Source of the DNA: Bog-756 sp963738545
GTDB lineage: Bacteria > Actinomycetota > Acidimicrobiia > Acidimicrobiales > RAAP-2
Assembly (NCBI GenBank): GCA_963738545.1
Contig: CAVTXA010000008.1
Span: forward strand, 124,001-188,000
Length of the DNA: 64,000 bases
Reading direction: 5' to 3'
Part shown: positions 33,053-41,137 of the stretch, one piece after another
Layout of the letters: each line of letters starts with the position of its first letter
Position numbering within the stretch: position 1 is the stretch's first letter
Translations under genes and position numbers: made by a program
Notes under the pieces: generated by a model
The model's input: the letters and a program-made list of their open reading frames with translations, nothing else
Databases searched by the model: none
What the model was told of the DNA's origin: nothing

Positions 33053-34026
33053 TGCGGAGCGCCCAGGCGCGTGGTGACCTCGAGGAACCAGGATTCGAGC
33101 GAGGCGTGGACCTCCTGGAGGCGGTAGACGGCCACCCCGCCCTCGACGAGGCGTCGGTTGATCTCGGCGACCACCGCCCGTTCCGTGCCCGCCGCCAGGT
33201 CGATCCGAAGGCCGTCGGAGGTGACGTGAACGCCCTCCGACCAGGCGGTGCCGCCCAGAAGCGCACCGGCCCGGTCCGGTACGGCGCAGTCGATCTGCAG
33301 CTCGAACGCCGAACCGGCCAGCAGGTCGGCGATGGGACCCTGCCGGATGACCTTGCCCCGGTCGACGATGGCCACGGCGTCACACGTGCGCTCGACCTCG
33401 TCGAGCAGGTGCGACGAGAGCACGACGGTTCGTCCCTCGGCCACCAGGGATTGGATCATCTCGCGCATGTCGAGCATGCCGGCTGGGTCGAGGCCGTTCA
33501 TCGGCTCGTCCAGGATGAGCAACTGCGGGTCACCGAGCAGGCAGGCGGCGACGCCGAGGCGCTGACGCATGCCCATCGAGTACTTGGACACCTTGTCGTC
33601 GGCGCGCTGGAGGATGCCCACCCGTTCGAGCGATGCATCGACGCGGGCGCGGGCGGCCGGCTCGCGTGCGGCCGCCAGGATCCGGAGATTTTGGCGGCCG
33701 GTCAGATGGGCGTGGAATCGGGGCTCGTCGACGATGGCGCCCATGCGGGCCAGGGCCCGGTCGCGGTGGTGGGGGACGGAGTAACCGAGGAGCGCCATCG
33801 TCCCGGCGTCGGCATGGGTCAGACCGAGGAGAACCCGGATGAGGGTGGTCTTGCCTGCGCCGTTCGGGCCGAGATAGCCGAAGGCGCACCCCCGGGGGAC
33901 GAGCAGTTCCACGCCGTCGACGGCGACGTTGTTCTTGAACCGTTTGGTCAGTCCGTGGGTCTCGACGGCCCACGGGCTGGCTCCGGCATGCTCGGGGGAG
34001 GCGGCCTCCAGGGTGGCGACGCTCAT
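33049..34026 (-). CDS. ABC transporter ATP-binding protein
   Basis: A 325-residue ATPase. Walker A is GPNGAGKTTL (about 55-64), the signature region reads KYSMGMRQRLGVA (LSGGQ replaced by SMGMRQ, as in DrrA/CcmA-type exporters), and Walker B is LLILDEPMNGLDP, followed by LSSHLLDEVERTCD. The C-terminal extension of about 90 residues is normal for DrrA-like proteins. ATG 34026 is preferred because the frame upstream lacks family character. It is divergent from the PadR regulator gene, which may control it. Confidence 0.93.
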   Translation of the reverse strand: MSVATLEAASPEHAGASPWAVETHGLTKRFKNNVAVDGVELLVPRGCAFGYLGPNGAGKTTLIRVLLGLTHADAGTMALLGYSVPHHRDRALARMGAIVDEPRFHAHLTGRQNLRILAAAREPAARARVDASLERVGILQRADDKVSKYSMGMRQRLGVAACLLGDPQLLILDEPMNGLDPAGMLDMREMIQSLVAEGRTVVLSSHLLDEVERTCDAVAIVDRGKVIRQGPIADLLAGSAFELQIDCAVPDRAGALLGGTAWSEGVHVTSDGLRIDLAAGTERAVVAEINRRLVEGGVAVYRLQEVHASLESWFLEVTTRLGAPQ

Positions 34027-34132
34027 GGAATGGTCGTACTCCTTCGCTGGTCGTCCCGGACTCGGGGCCCGGAAACGTCGGGGCATCTCCGGCCGCACCG
34101 GAGGAGTCCGAACGTCCTCCCGGGTCGCTGCC

Positions 34133-34169
34133 TTGCAGAGCAAGTTAGTACACAGTATCTTGTGGTGCA
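34133..34169 (+). promoter_or_regulatory. Promoter of the PadR gene, apparently leaderless
   Basis: A -35 hexamer TTGCAG (34133-34138), a 17-base spacer and a -10 hexamer TATCTT (34156-34161) place the transcription start at or next to the ATG at 34169. No ribosome site can exist, so the message is probably leaderless. The spacer and -10 hold the palindrome-like CACA-N6-TGTG (34153-34166), a likely binding site for PadR itself. Confidence 0.6.
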
Positions 34170-34525
34170 TGGGTAATCAAGAGGGGCGTCGCAGCCAACT
34201 CTTACGGGGTGTGCTCGACCTGTGTCTCCTGGCGGTGATGGGCGAAGGTCCGGCCTACGGTTACGAGATGACCAAGCGCCTCCGCGGTCGAGGCCTCTCC
34301 ACCGTCGGGGAGGGATCCATCTACCCGCTGCTCGGTCGTCTGGAGCGAGACGGGCTCGTGGAGACGCGGCGCGCGGCCAGCAACGGAGGCCCGCCCCGGA
34401 AGTACTACAGCCTCTCCACATTGGGAGAGCAGGCGCTCGAAGCCGGTGTCAAGGAATGGCAGATGACCCGCGACGCCGTGGACGGCGCCCTCGGTCTGGT
34501 CCCTACAACGGAGGTGGTGCCGTGA
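34169..34525 (+). CDS. PadR family transcriptional regulator
   Basis: A 118-residue PadR regulator. The winged-helix is clear: LLRGVLDLCLLAVMGEGPAY, then GYEMTKRLRGRGLSTVGEGS, and IYPLLGRLERDGLVETRR for the wing region, followed by PPRKYYSLSTLGEQAL. Such proteins sense drugs or stress and repress neighbouring transporter genes. It is divergent from the ABC transporter operon and overlaps the next membrane-protein gene by four bases (GTGA). ATG 34169 is the first start after the promoter and fits a leaderless message. Confidence 0.93.
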   Translation: MGNQEGRRSQLLRGVLDLCLLAVMGEGPAYGYEMTKRLRGRGLSTVGEGSIYPLLGRLERDGLVETRRAASNGGPPRKYYSLSTLGEQALEAGVKEWQMTRDAVDGALGLVPTTEVVP

Positions 34526-35118
34526 GTGAGTTCGTCGAAGAGTGTCGCCGGGAGTGGCGGCGGCTCAGGGTCCCCGATCCCATCGCCAACGAGATGGCGG
34601 CCGATCTGACCGCCGACCTCGAGGAGGCGGAGGCGGAAGGGGGATCGCCCGAGGACGTGCTCGGCAATAGTGCCTTCGATCCGCAGCGGTTCGCCGCGGC
34701 GTGGGCCCAGGCCCGGGGCGTGGCCGGTCCACCCCTCCCGGGGGCCCAACGGTCGTGGCGGACGCCGGTGGCGATCCTCGCGGCCGTCATCCTCGGCCTG
34801 ATCGTCGTCGTTGCCGCCGTGGCCCTGGCTGTCGGGGTGCGAGGTCACTCGTTCTCCATGGCGGTCCGCCGTGTCGCCGTGAGCCCCGGTCCGATGCGAA
34901 TCTTCGGGCCCGGTCCCGGGCGGAGCGTGCGCCTCGGTCCGCCGTTCATGGGGGCCCAGTTCAGCGGCCTCGACCATCCGCTGGCGCTGGTCGTGCTCGC
35001 CGTCGGCGTGCTGGGCGTCGTCGGGCTCGGCCTGGTCGCCGCCTTCTTCTGGTCGCCGTGGTCCGGGCGCCGGCGCGACCGTCAGGGCAGGGGCCCCCGG
35101 ACCCCGAGCTGGAGCTGA
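34522..35118 (+). CDS. Membrane protein coupled to PadR
   Basis: A 198-residue protein. The first 70 residues are soluble and helical, with VEECRREWRRLRVPDPIANE and MAADLTADLEEAEAEGGSPE, much like the small cytosolic HAAS-type domains that follow PadR genes. Two membrane helices lie at about 78-102 and 153-180, with a Pro/Gly-rich loop between them. GTG 34522 overlaps the stop of padR, so they are co-translated. It may anchor or modulate the regulator (inference from the common PadR-HAAS pairing). Confidence 0.75.
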   Translation: MSEFVEECRREWRRLRVPDPIANEMAADLTADLEEAEAEGGSPEDVLGNSAFDPQRFAAAWAQARGVAGPPLPGAQRSWRTPVAILAAVILGLIVVVAAVALAVGVRGHSFSMAVRRVAVSPGPMRIFGPGPGRSVRLGPPFMGAQFSGLDHPLALVVLAVGVLGVVGLGLVAAFFWSPWSGRRRDRQGRGPRTPSWS

Positions 35119-35154
35119 CCGGGAGGACCTCACCTCCCCGTGTTGAACGCCGCA

Positions 35155-35193
35155 CCCCACCCCCGGGGAACGGGACACCGGAGCCGGGTGGGG
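35155..35193 (+). terminator. GC-rich hairpin after the PadR operon
   Basis: CCCCACCC (35155-35162) pairs with GGGTGGGG (35186-35193) around a 23-base loop, 37 bases after the membrane-protein stop. There is no T-run, so it is a weak intrinsic terminator or a processing hairpin. Confidence 0.4.
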
Positions 35194-35309
35194 CGTGACG
35201 GCGGATCGGGATCCGGCCCCGGAGCAGTGACAGGCGTGGGCCGGGCCGTTCCCCGTGGGCAGAACCCCCGACGACTAGGTTCGCCGGTTACCGGAGCGAA
35301 GGGGAGCGT

Positions 35310-35984
35310 GTGCTGAAGGTCGTCATCGGGGAGATCCTCCCCTTGGCTCTGGTGGTGACCTTGTCGCCGCTCAACATCATCCCGGCGATCCTCCTCCTCT
35401 TCACCAACCGGCCCCTGGCCAACGCCCTGAGCTTCCTGGTCGGATTCACCGCCGGTGTGGCCCTGGTCCTCGGGGCGCTCATCGCCCTCGGCGGAGCGAT
35501 CGACGTCTCGTCGGACTCCGGTCACTCGACCTGGGCCGGGGGGCTCAAGCTGGTGCTCGGCATCGCGCTCCTGATGGCGGCGGTCCGGAAGTTCCGGGGC
35601 CGACCGAAGGTCGGTGAGGAAGGCTCGTTGCCGACGTGGATGGACGGAGTCGCCGGCTACACCCCCGGCAAGTCGCTCGGGGCCGGACTCGTCCTCGGGG
35701 CGTTGAACCCCAAGAGCATCGTCGTGGGAGTGGCCGCTGCCGCCGCCGTGGCGGCGGGCGGGCTGTCGGTCGCCCAACAGGTGGCCGCCGGGGCCGCCTA
35801 TGTATTCGTCGCCGTGCTCGGTGTCGCCGCCCCCATCGGGGTCATGCTCGCCTTGGGGGACAGGGCCCCGACGGTCCTCCACGGTTGGAACGCGTGGCTC
35901 AGGCACAACAACGCCACGGTCATGGCGGTGCTGTTCGTTGTGTTCGGCGTCGTCCTCATCGGCCAGGGCATCGCCGGCGTCTAG
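35310..35984 (+). CDS. GAP family membrane protein (LysE-like)
   Basis: A 224-residue protein with six hydrophobic helices. The opening EILPLALVVTLSPLNIIPAI and the repeat GLVLGALNPKSIVVGVAAAA are typical of the GAP/Sap family, a relative of LysE and CadD exporters with the inverted-repeat fold; the family has a role in glycolipid export in mycobacteria. The substrate here is unknown. Translation starts at GTG 35310. It stands alone, about 190 bases after the PadR operon. Confidence 0.85.
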   Translation: MLKVVIGEILPLALVVTLSPLNIIPAILLLFTNRPLANALSFLVGFTAGVALVLGALIALGGAIDVSSDSGHSTWAGGLKLVLGIALLMAAVRKFRGRPKVGEEGSLPTWMDGVAGYTPGKSLGAGLVLGALNPKSIVVGVAAAAAVAAGGLSVAQQVAAGAAYVFVAVLGVAAPIGVMLALGDRAPTVLHGWNAWLRHNNATVMAVLFVVFGVVLIGQGIAGV

Positions 35985-36044
35985 GACGACGGCCACCCAT
36001 GGGTGGCCGACGGTCCGGATCGCCACTCCGGAGTTGTGACGGAG

Positions 36045-36611
36045 TCAGTCGCCGTCGAGGCCGACCGTGGCCGCCAGCTCGTCATGCCTCATCGCAGAAC
36101 GGCCGGGGATCTCCTGGTCACGCGCCAGCTGCTGCAGATCGGCGGCGGTCCGTTCCAACCGCTCGGCGAGTGAGGGCGCGCCGAGTCGGACCTCCTCGGA
36201 ATCGAGCTCCTGGCCGAGCGTCCGTCGCCAGTCCGCGGAGCTCGATGATCGGACCGCGGCGAACAGCTCCTCTTCCTCCTCGTCGATGTGGTGTTCCACG
36301 CTCTCGATGAGGACGGTCATCTTGGCCACCCAGGGATCGCTGGTGGGCTCCAGCGTCTCGATCTCCTCGATCAGCAGCGTGGCCACGTGGTGTTCCTCGA
36401 GCCCCTCGTCCACCGCACTGCTGATGTCCTCGGTTCGACCCTGGACGGCGCGGTAGAAGATCATCTCCTCGGCCACCATATGGGTCTGCAGCTGGTCGAT
36501 GATGGTGGCCGCCAGAACCGACCGGTCCCCGTCGGTCTGCGCTGCCTTGAACCGGGCGATCGCGCCCCGCACCCGATTGTGGTCGGCGGTGAGCAGGTCG
36601 ATCACGTCCAT
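36045..36611 (-). CDS. Hemerythrin HHE domain protein
   Basis: A 188-residue protein with a four-helix-bundle hemerythrin domain. The iron ligands are evident: His11 (in DHNRV), His44 and Glu48 (HMVAEEM), His74/75 (EEHH), His107/108 and Glu112 (EHHIDEEEE). Bundles like this bind a diiron centre and oxygen, nitric oxide or act in stress defence. The C-terminal 60 residues are helical and polar. ATG 36611 lies at a good ribosome site. It runs convergent with the GAP-family gene; the two stops are 60 bases apart. Confidence 0.9.
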   Translation of the reverse strand: MDVIDLLTADHNRVRGAIARFKAAQTDGDRSVLAATIIDQLQTHMVAEEMIFYRAVQGRTEDISSAVDEGLEEHHVATLLIEEIETLEPTSDPWVAKMTVLIESVEHHIDEEEEELFAAVRSSSSADWRRTLGQELDSEEVRLGAPSLAERLERTAADLQQLARDQEIPGRSAMRHDELAATVGLDGD

Positions 36612-36807
36612 GTCGGCTCCTTGTCCGTGGACCAGGTCCCCGGGTGGGAGGTGGTCAGCACGGTCCTACCCTCCGAGGGGCCGGGCCAATCGTCCCGACG
36701 CCCGGACAAGGCGTGCTGTCGCCGGACCGAGCTGACCGATGACCGATGTTTGGGGGAGGGGTACCGCTGGGTACAGCGCCATCACCCTTCGACGAAACGA
36801 GGCTCCG

Positions 36808-36972
36808 ATGCTTATCCTGTTGGCCCTACTGCTGGTGTTGATCTTTGCCGGAGCCGGCTTCGCCCTTCACATCTTGTGGGTGGCGGCAGTGGTCCTCTTC
36901 GTCGTGTGGCTCATCGGTGTCGCCCTGGGACGCGGCGAGAGTGCCGGGAGTCACCGCTTCTACCGGTGGTGA
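36808..36972 (+). CDS. Small hydrophobic membrane protein
   Basis: A 54-residue protein with one or two tight hydrophobic helices, MLILLALLLVLIFAGAGFAL then HILWVAAVVLFVVWLIGVAL, and a short basic/Gly-rich end. This is like the lmo0937/DUF5670-type hydrophobic peptides often found beside stress genes. The longer frame from 36739 has no membrane-protein character before ATG 36808, and a GAGGC purine stretch precedes that ATG. Confidence 0.6.
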   Translation: MLILLALLLVLIFAGAGFALHILWVAAVVLFVVWLIGVALGRGESAGSHRFYRW

Positions 36973-37014
36973 TGCCCCGGCTCCCCTCCGGTCGCCCCAC
37001 CTGCGTGGGTCCGG

Positions 37015-37944
37015 TCAGGGGATGAGGACGATCTTCCCCCGGGTGTGACGCTGCTCCAACTGCTCGAAGGCCTCGGACACCCCTTCGAGGGGGAAGGTGG
37101 CAGCAATGGGAACCTCGATGGCGCCTGACGCCACCAGGGAGGCCATCTCGGTGAGGACCTCGGGGGTGGACGCCGTCCCGCTGCCTTCGGCCTTGGCCCC
37201 GATCTCTGCCGCCTTCTCCCACGAGATGATGGTCTCGATCCGTTCGGGGCTGATGCCGATCGCCACGGCCAGTTCGACGTACTCGGGTCCGAACAGATCG
37301 ATGAAGGCGTCGATGCCGTCTGGGGCCGCCGCCGGCAACCGCTCGGCCAGGCCCTCGCCGTAGGCCACGGGTATGGCCCCGTGGGCGGTGAGCCATCCGG
37401 CGTTGGCCGGAGAGGCGATGCCGATGGCCTGGGCACCCCGCACCTTCAGGAGCTGGACCACGATGCCGCCCACGCCTCCGGCGGCGGCCGAGACGGCCAC
37501 GGTGTCACCGCCACCGGCCCCGACGGCCCGCACGGCGGCGTAGGCCGTGACACCCACCACGTACAACGACCCCGCCACCTCCCAGGCCAGTGCGGGAGGC
37601 TTCCGGATCAGCTGACCGGCCGGCACCGCCACGTGGGTGGCCTGACTGGAGCGCTGCCACGAGAAGCCCAGGACCTCCTCGCCCGTAGTCCACGTGTCCA
37701 CCTCGTCGCCCACCGCGGTCACCACGCCGGCCAGGTCACTTCCCTGGCCGGACGGGAAGGTCGCCGGGAACCGCTCGTCGAGCAGTCCCTTGCGGATGGA
37801 GGCCTCGCCCGGGTTGATGCCGGCCGCCTTGACCGACACCACCACCTCGCCGGCCGAGGGGGTGGGCATCGGAACCTCGGCCACGTAGAGGACCTCGGTG
37901 CCGCCGTAGCGGTCGAAGCGCACGGCCCGGGCCGTGGCGCTCAC
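37015..37944 (-). CDS. Zinc-free quinone-oxidoreductase-like MDR protein
   Basis: A 309-residue medium-chain dehydrogenase/reductase of the quinone-oxidoreductase group. KAAGINPGEASIRKG and PSGQGSDLAGVVTAVGDEVD form the N-terminal domain. The NADP-binding site appears as VSAAAGGVGGIVVQLLKVRG (AxGGVG). No structural zinc cysteines are present, as usual for this group. The substrate is unknown; electrophilic enones or quinones are typical. The end (RHTRGKIVLIP) is the family C-terminus. Confidence 0.92.
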   Translation of the reverse strand: MSATARAVRFDRYGGTEVLYVAEVPMPTPSAGEVVVSVKAAGINPGEASIRKGLLDERFPATFPSGQGSDLAGVVTAVGDEVDTWTTGEEVLGFSWQRSSQATHVAVPAGQLIRKPPALAWEVAGSLYVVGVTAYAAVRAVGAGGGDTVAVSAAAGGVGGIVVQLLKVRGAQAIGIASPANAGWLTAHGAIPVAYGEGLAERLPAAAPDGIDAFIDLFGPEYVELAVAIGISPERIETIISWEKAAEIGAKAEGSGTASTPEVLTEMASLVASGAIEVPIAATFPLEGVSEAFEQLEQRHTRGKIVLIP

Positions 37945-38088
37945 CGCATCGCCCGGTGGGCATGGGCGGAAACCTCGCCGTGGGGGATGCGCCGAAGCTT
38001 CGGCGGGTCGGGGAGGCCGGGGCCGGGCCGGTTGGTCACTGCCGCCAGCCTAGGCCCGCCGCCATCGGATCGGGGCCCCGGCCGGCCG

Positions 38089-39609
38089 TCAGTCGACGAC
38101 GAGATCGACCCGCTCGTCACTCGCACCCAGCCCCCCGACGTCGGCGGTGGCCGGTGCCGGCGCGGGCCTCATGGTCACCACGATCACCACGAGCGCCAGG
38201 GCGAGGAAGACGGCCGAGCCTCGGAGGGCGGTGGCCACATCGTGGGCCAGGTTCCACTGGGCCGCCGACCCGGCCGAGGTGGACCCGTCGGGGTGCGGCA
38301 CCCGGGCCGCCCCGGCGGCGGCGAACACGGTGATGAGGATGCCGAGTCCAAGGGATCCCCCGAGCTGTTGGGCGACGTTCACCAGTCCCGACGCGGCCCC
38401 GGCGTCCTGCTCCTCCACACCGGCGATCCCCGCGGTGGTGAGAGGAACCAGCGCCGATCCGATCCCGATGCCGAGCAGGGCCATGGGCACCACGATCTGG
38501 GGGAAGAACGAACTGGCCGGCGACAGTCGGCTGAGCCAGGCCATGCCCACGAAGGCCACGAAGACCCCACCGGCCAGCAGGCGACGGGTCCCGAGCCGGG
38601 GGAGCAGTCTCGGCACCAGTCGCACGACTCCGAACATCACCGCGGTCACGGGCAGGAACGCCAGCCCGGCCTCCAGAGCGCTGTAGCCGAAGACCCCCTG
38701 GAAGAACTGGGTCATGAAGAAGAACATGGCGAACATCCCGCTGACCACCAGCATCCGGGCCACGTAGGCGCCCGAGCGTTGCCGGCTGGCGAAGAGGTGG
38801 AGCGGGGTGATCGGCTGCTCGGCCCGCCGCTCGGTCAACACGAAGGCGGTGAGGAGTCCGGCACTGGCCAGGAAGGAGGCGATGGTGAACGGGTTGCCCC
38901 ACCCGTAGGAGGCGGCGCGGACGAACCCGTAGACGAGGGTCACCATGCCCAGGGTGGAGGTGAGGGCCCCGGCCACGTCGAACTGCCCGGGCCTCCGTTC
39001 GGTCTCCGGCAGGTAGCGGGGAGCGAGGCACAGCAGCACGACGCCGATGGGCACGTTGATGAACAGCCCCCAGCGCCACGAGATCCAGGTGGTGAGCATG
39101 CCCCCCAGCACCAGGCCGATGCTGCCGCCTCCCCCGGACACGGCGCTGTAGGCGCCGACGGCCCGGGTCCGCTCCGGTCCCTCCTCGAAGCTGATCTGGA
39201 GCAGGGCGAGGGTGGACGGTGCGGCGATGGCGGCACCGATCCCCTGGGCCGCCCGGGCCGTCAACAGCCACGCCGCTGACTGGGCCAGGCCGCCCAGGAA
39301 GGAGGCCAGGGTGAACAGGGCGATCCCGGCCACGAAGACCTTGCGGCGCCCGAGGATGTCGCCGGCCCGGGCGCCGAGGAGCAGCAGGCCGCCGAAGGCC
39401 AGGGTGTAGGCGTTCTGCACCCAGGAGAGGCCGGTCGACGAGAAGTGGAGGCTCCGGCGGATGGCGGGGAGCGCGGTGATGACGATGGTGGCGTCGAGGA
39501 TGATCATCAGATAGGTGGCGAGGATGATGGCCAGGACCACGGTCGGACTTCCCGTCCGCCCGGGGTCCGAGGGGTGTGCCGGGGCGCGTCGGTCCAGAGT
39601 GGTTGTCAT
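38089..39609 (-). CDS. DHA2 family MFS drug exporter (EmrB/QacA type)
   Basis: A 506-residue major-facilitator protein with 14 hydrophobic helices. Motif D1/A segments are visible: IILDATIVITALPAIRRSLH, then LSWVQNAYTLAFGGLLLLGA with RAGDILGRRKVFVAGIALFT. This pattern is the DHA2 drug:proton antiporter family. It is divergent from a TetR regulator, and three operator palindromes lie between them, so induction by an exported compound is likely. The start codon (ATG 39609) lies 42 bases from the nearest operator. Confidence 0.93.
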   Translation of the reverse strand: MTTTLDRRAPAHPSDPGRTGSPTVVLAIILATYLMIILDATIVITALPAIRRSLHFSSTGLSWVQNAYTLAFGGLLLLGARAGDILGRRKVFVAGIALFTLASFLGGLAQSAAWLLTARAAQGIGAAIAAPSTLALLQISFEEGPERTRAVGAYSAVSGGGGSIGLVLGGMLTTWISWRWGLFINVPIGVVLLCLAPRYLPETERRPGQFDVAGALTSTLGMVTLVYGFVRAASYGWGNPFTIASFLASAGLLTAFVLTERRAEQPITPLHLFASRQRSGAYVARMLVVSGMFAMFFFMTQFFQGVFGYSALEAGLAFLPVTAVMFGVVRLVPRLLPRLGTRRLLAGGVFVAFVGMAWLSRLSPASSFFPQIVVPMALLGIGIGSALVPLTTAGIAGVEEQDAGAASGLVNVAQQLGGSLGLGILITVFAAAGAARVPHPDGSTSAGSAAQWNLAHDVATALRGSAVFLALALVVIVVTMRPAPAPATADVGGLGASDERVDLVVD

Positions 39610-39650
39610 GGTGCGGTTCTCCCGTTCGTGGAAGGTGAGGTGCGACTAAA

Positions 39651-39714
39651 GTGGAGGTAACCTCCACAAAGAAGTGGAGGTTGCCTCCGAATACTATACG
39701 GAGGTAACCTCCGT
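39651..39714. promoter_or_regulatory. Three phased TetR operator palindromes
   Basis: Three 17-base palindromes repeat every 23-24 bases: GTGGAGGT-A-ACCTCCAC (39651-39667, perfect), GTGGAGGT-T-GCCTCCGA (39674-39690, three mismatches between arms) and ACGGAGGT-A-ACCTCCGT (39698-39714, perfect). The centre distances put all three on nearly the same face of the helix. An AT-rich stretch, ATACTATAC (39691-39699), between sites 2 and 3 may hold the -10 element. This is the likely shared control region of the exporter and the TetR gene. Confidence 0.88.
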
Positions 39715-39741
39715 TTTGCAAGCCGAGGGTTCGACACGCCG

Positions 39742-40332
39742 ATGACCAGCACAGACGCTCCAGAACAGCTGACCCACCGCCCCAAGCGGGCCGACGCGCG
39801 GCGGAACTACGACAAATTGATCGCCGCGGGCCGTGAAGCGTTCACCGAGGATGGCCGGGAGGCGTCCCTCGAGGACATCGCCCGCCGGGCCGGCGTCGGC
39901 ATCGGCACCCTCTACCGTCACTTCCCGAGTCGCCAGGCCCTGCTCGTGGCGGTGTACGTCGAAGAGGTGGACGGCCTGTGCCGTTCAGCCGTCGACCTCT
40001 CGGGTGAGCCCCCATGGGAGGCGCTGGTGGCGTGGATCCACCGCTTCGTCGACTATCTGGCCACCAAGCAGGCGCTGGCCGAGGAGCTCCTGGCCTACCG
40101 CGACCGGGACGCCGACGTCTTCCTGTCCTGTCGGAGGGCGATGTACGCCGGCGGTGAGCCACTGTTGACCCGCGCCCAGGAAGCCCACGTGGTGCGGGCG
40201 GACACCGACATCGCCGAGGTCATGCAGCTGGTCGGTGGGGTGGCCAAAATCGAGACCGCCGAACCCGGGCAGCTGAACCGGCTCCTCGACCTCGTCCTCG
40301 ACGGCCTCCGGTTCCGGGGACCCACCGACTAG
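39742..40332 (+). CDS. TetR/AcrR family transcriptional regulator
   Basis: A 196-residue repressor. The N-terminal domain contains SLEDIARRAGVGIGTLYRHF at about residues 40-59, followed by PSRQALLVAVY. This GIGTLYRHFPSRxxL pattern is typical of TetR proteins that guard exporters. The C-terminal half is the ligand-sensing, dimerising region. It is divergent from the DHA2 exporter, with three operator palindromes just upstream of its own start, so autoregulation is very likely. Confidence 0.93.
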   Translation: MTSTDAPEQLTHRPKRADARRNYDKLIAAGREAFTEDGREASLEDIARRAGVGIGTLYRHFPSRQALLVAVYVEEVDGLCRSAVDLSGEPPWEALVAWIHRFVDYLATKQALAEELLAYRDRDADVFLSCRRAMYAGGEPLLTRAQEAHVVRADTDIAEVMQLVGGVAKIETAEPGQLNRLLDLVLDGLRFRGPTD

Positions 40333-40659
40333 TGGTGTTCGGGGCCCCGCCCCGGGGTCCACGGCCATCGACCGCCGTCCCGGGTCGGACCCCTCCCTGT
40401 CCATCTGACCAGGGCATCACGCCCCTCTTTTCGCAACAGGTGTTGCAATGCTACGTTGACGCCGCCCCGGGTCGGCACTGGTTCCGCCACCAGTTGTGAC
40501 CGGTTCCCGCCAACCGCGCCACAGAGGCCGGCCCGGGGCACTTTCCGTTCCCACGAACGCCTGGGACCGACCTCGACGCCGTCGCCCTCGGCGGGAAGCG
40601 GAAGGGTCGGACCGTGCCGAACAGGTGCGGGCAGGGATCCAGCCCGTAGGATCTCTCCG
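40333..40659. other. Intergenic stretch with one perfect palindrome
   Basis: No gene seen. GCAACA-GG-TGTTGC (40433-40446) is a perfect inverted repeat in a locally AT-richer patch, with a further near-repeat of ACTGGTTCCGCC and ACCGGTTCCCGCC downstream (about 40480-40510). The palindrome looks like a repressor site, perhaps for the helix-turn-helix protein at 40660. Confidence 0.5.
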
Positions 40660-41034
40660 GTGTCGGATCCCCATGAGCAGTTCGTGCAGGACGTTCGGGC
40701 GTATACGCGTGCCGGCGAGCGGTTGGTGTCCGGTGTGATCGAGTTCAACGACATGAACGCCCGGGCCCTCGAGGACATCGAACGAGGGATGAGCCTGACC
40801 GAGTCCTTCGAGCGGCGCGACTCGGCTGCGTGGAGCAGGAGGATCAGCACGCTCCTCGAGGAATTCGAGGCCTGCCGCCGGGCGACGCGGGCCTCGGCGG
40901 CCGCGGCGCTCATGGTCGAGGGCAAGAACGTCTCCGACGTGGGCCGGGCCTTCGGCGTCTCCCACCAGCTGGCCAGCCGCTTCTCCCGGGTGAGCCGGGC
41001 CGAGGCGGCGGACGACTTCCCGTCTGGGGAGTAG
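40660..41034 (+). CDS. Putative helix-turn-helix protein
   Basis: A 124-residue helical protein starting at GTG 40660. The N-terminal 70 residues are helical and acidic (EFNDMNARALEDIERGMSLT), and the C-terminal part contains EGKNVSDVGRAFGVSHQLAS, followed by RFSRVSR, which has the shape of a helix-turn-helix (second helix SHQLASRFSRV). It is therefore a probable DNA-binding regulator, close to two MaoC-type genes on the same strand. No known family is recognised. Confidence 0.65.
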   Translation: MSDPHEQFVQDVRAYTRAGERLVSGVIEFNDMNARALEDIERGMSLTESFERRDSAAWSRRISTLLEEFEACRRATRASAAAALMVEGKNVSDVGRAFGVSHQLASRFSRVSRAEAADDFPSGE

Positions 41035-41137
41035 TGCCACCGGACGCGGAGGCACGGCGGGGGGAGGGTCCGACGGCGCCGCTGGTGCCGAGACCGTTGC
41101 GTTCCGTCGACGCCTGGATGCCCTGATCGGCGCCCCA

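Noticed and set aside
37381..39279. Very long open frame (632 residues) on the plus strand
   Set aside because: It lies opposite the MDR and DHA2 exporter genes and has the Gly/Arg/His-rich composition typical of antisense frames in GC-rich DNA.
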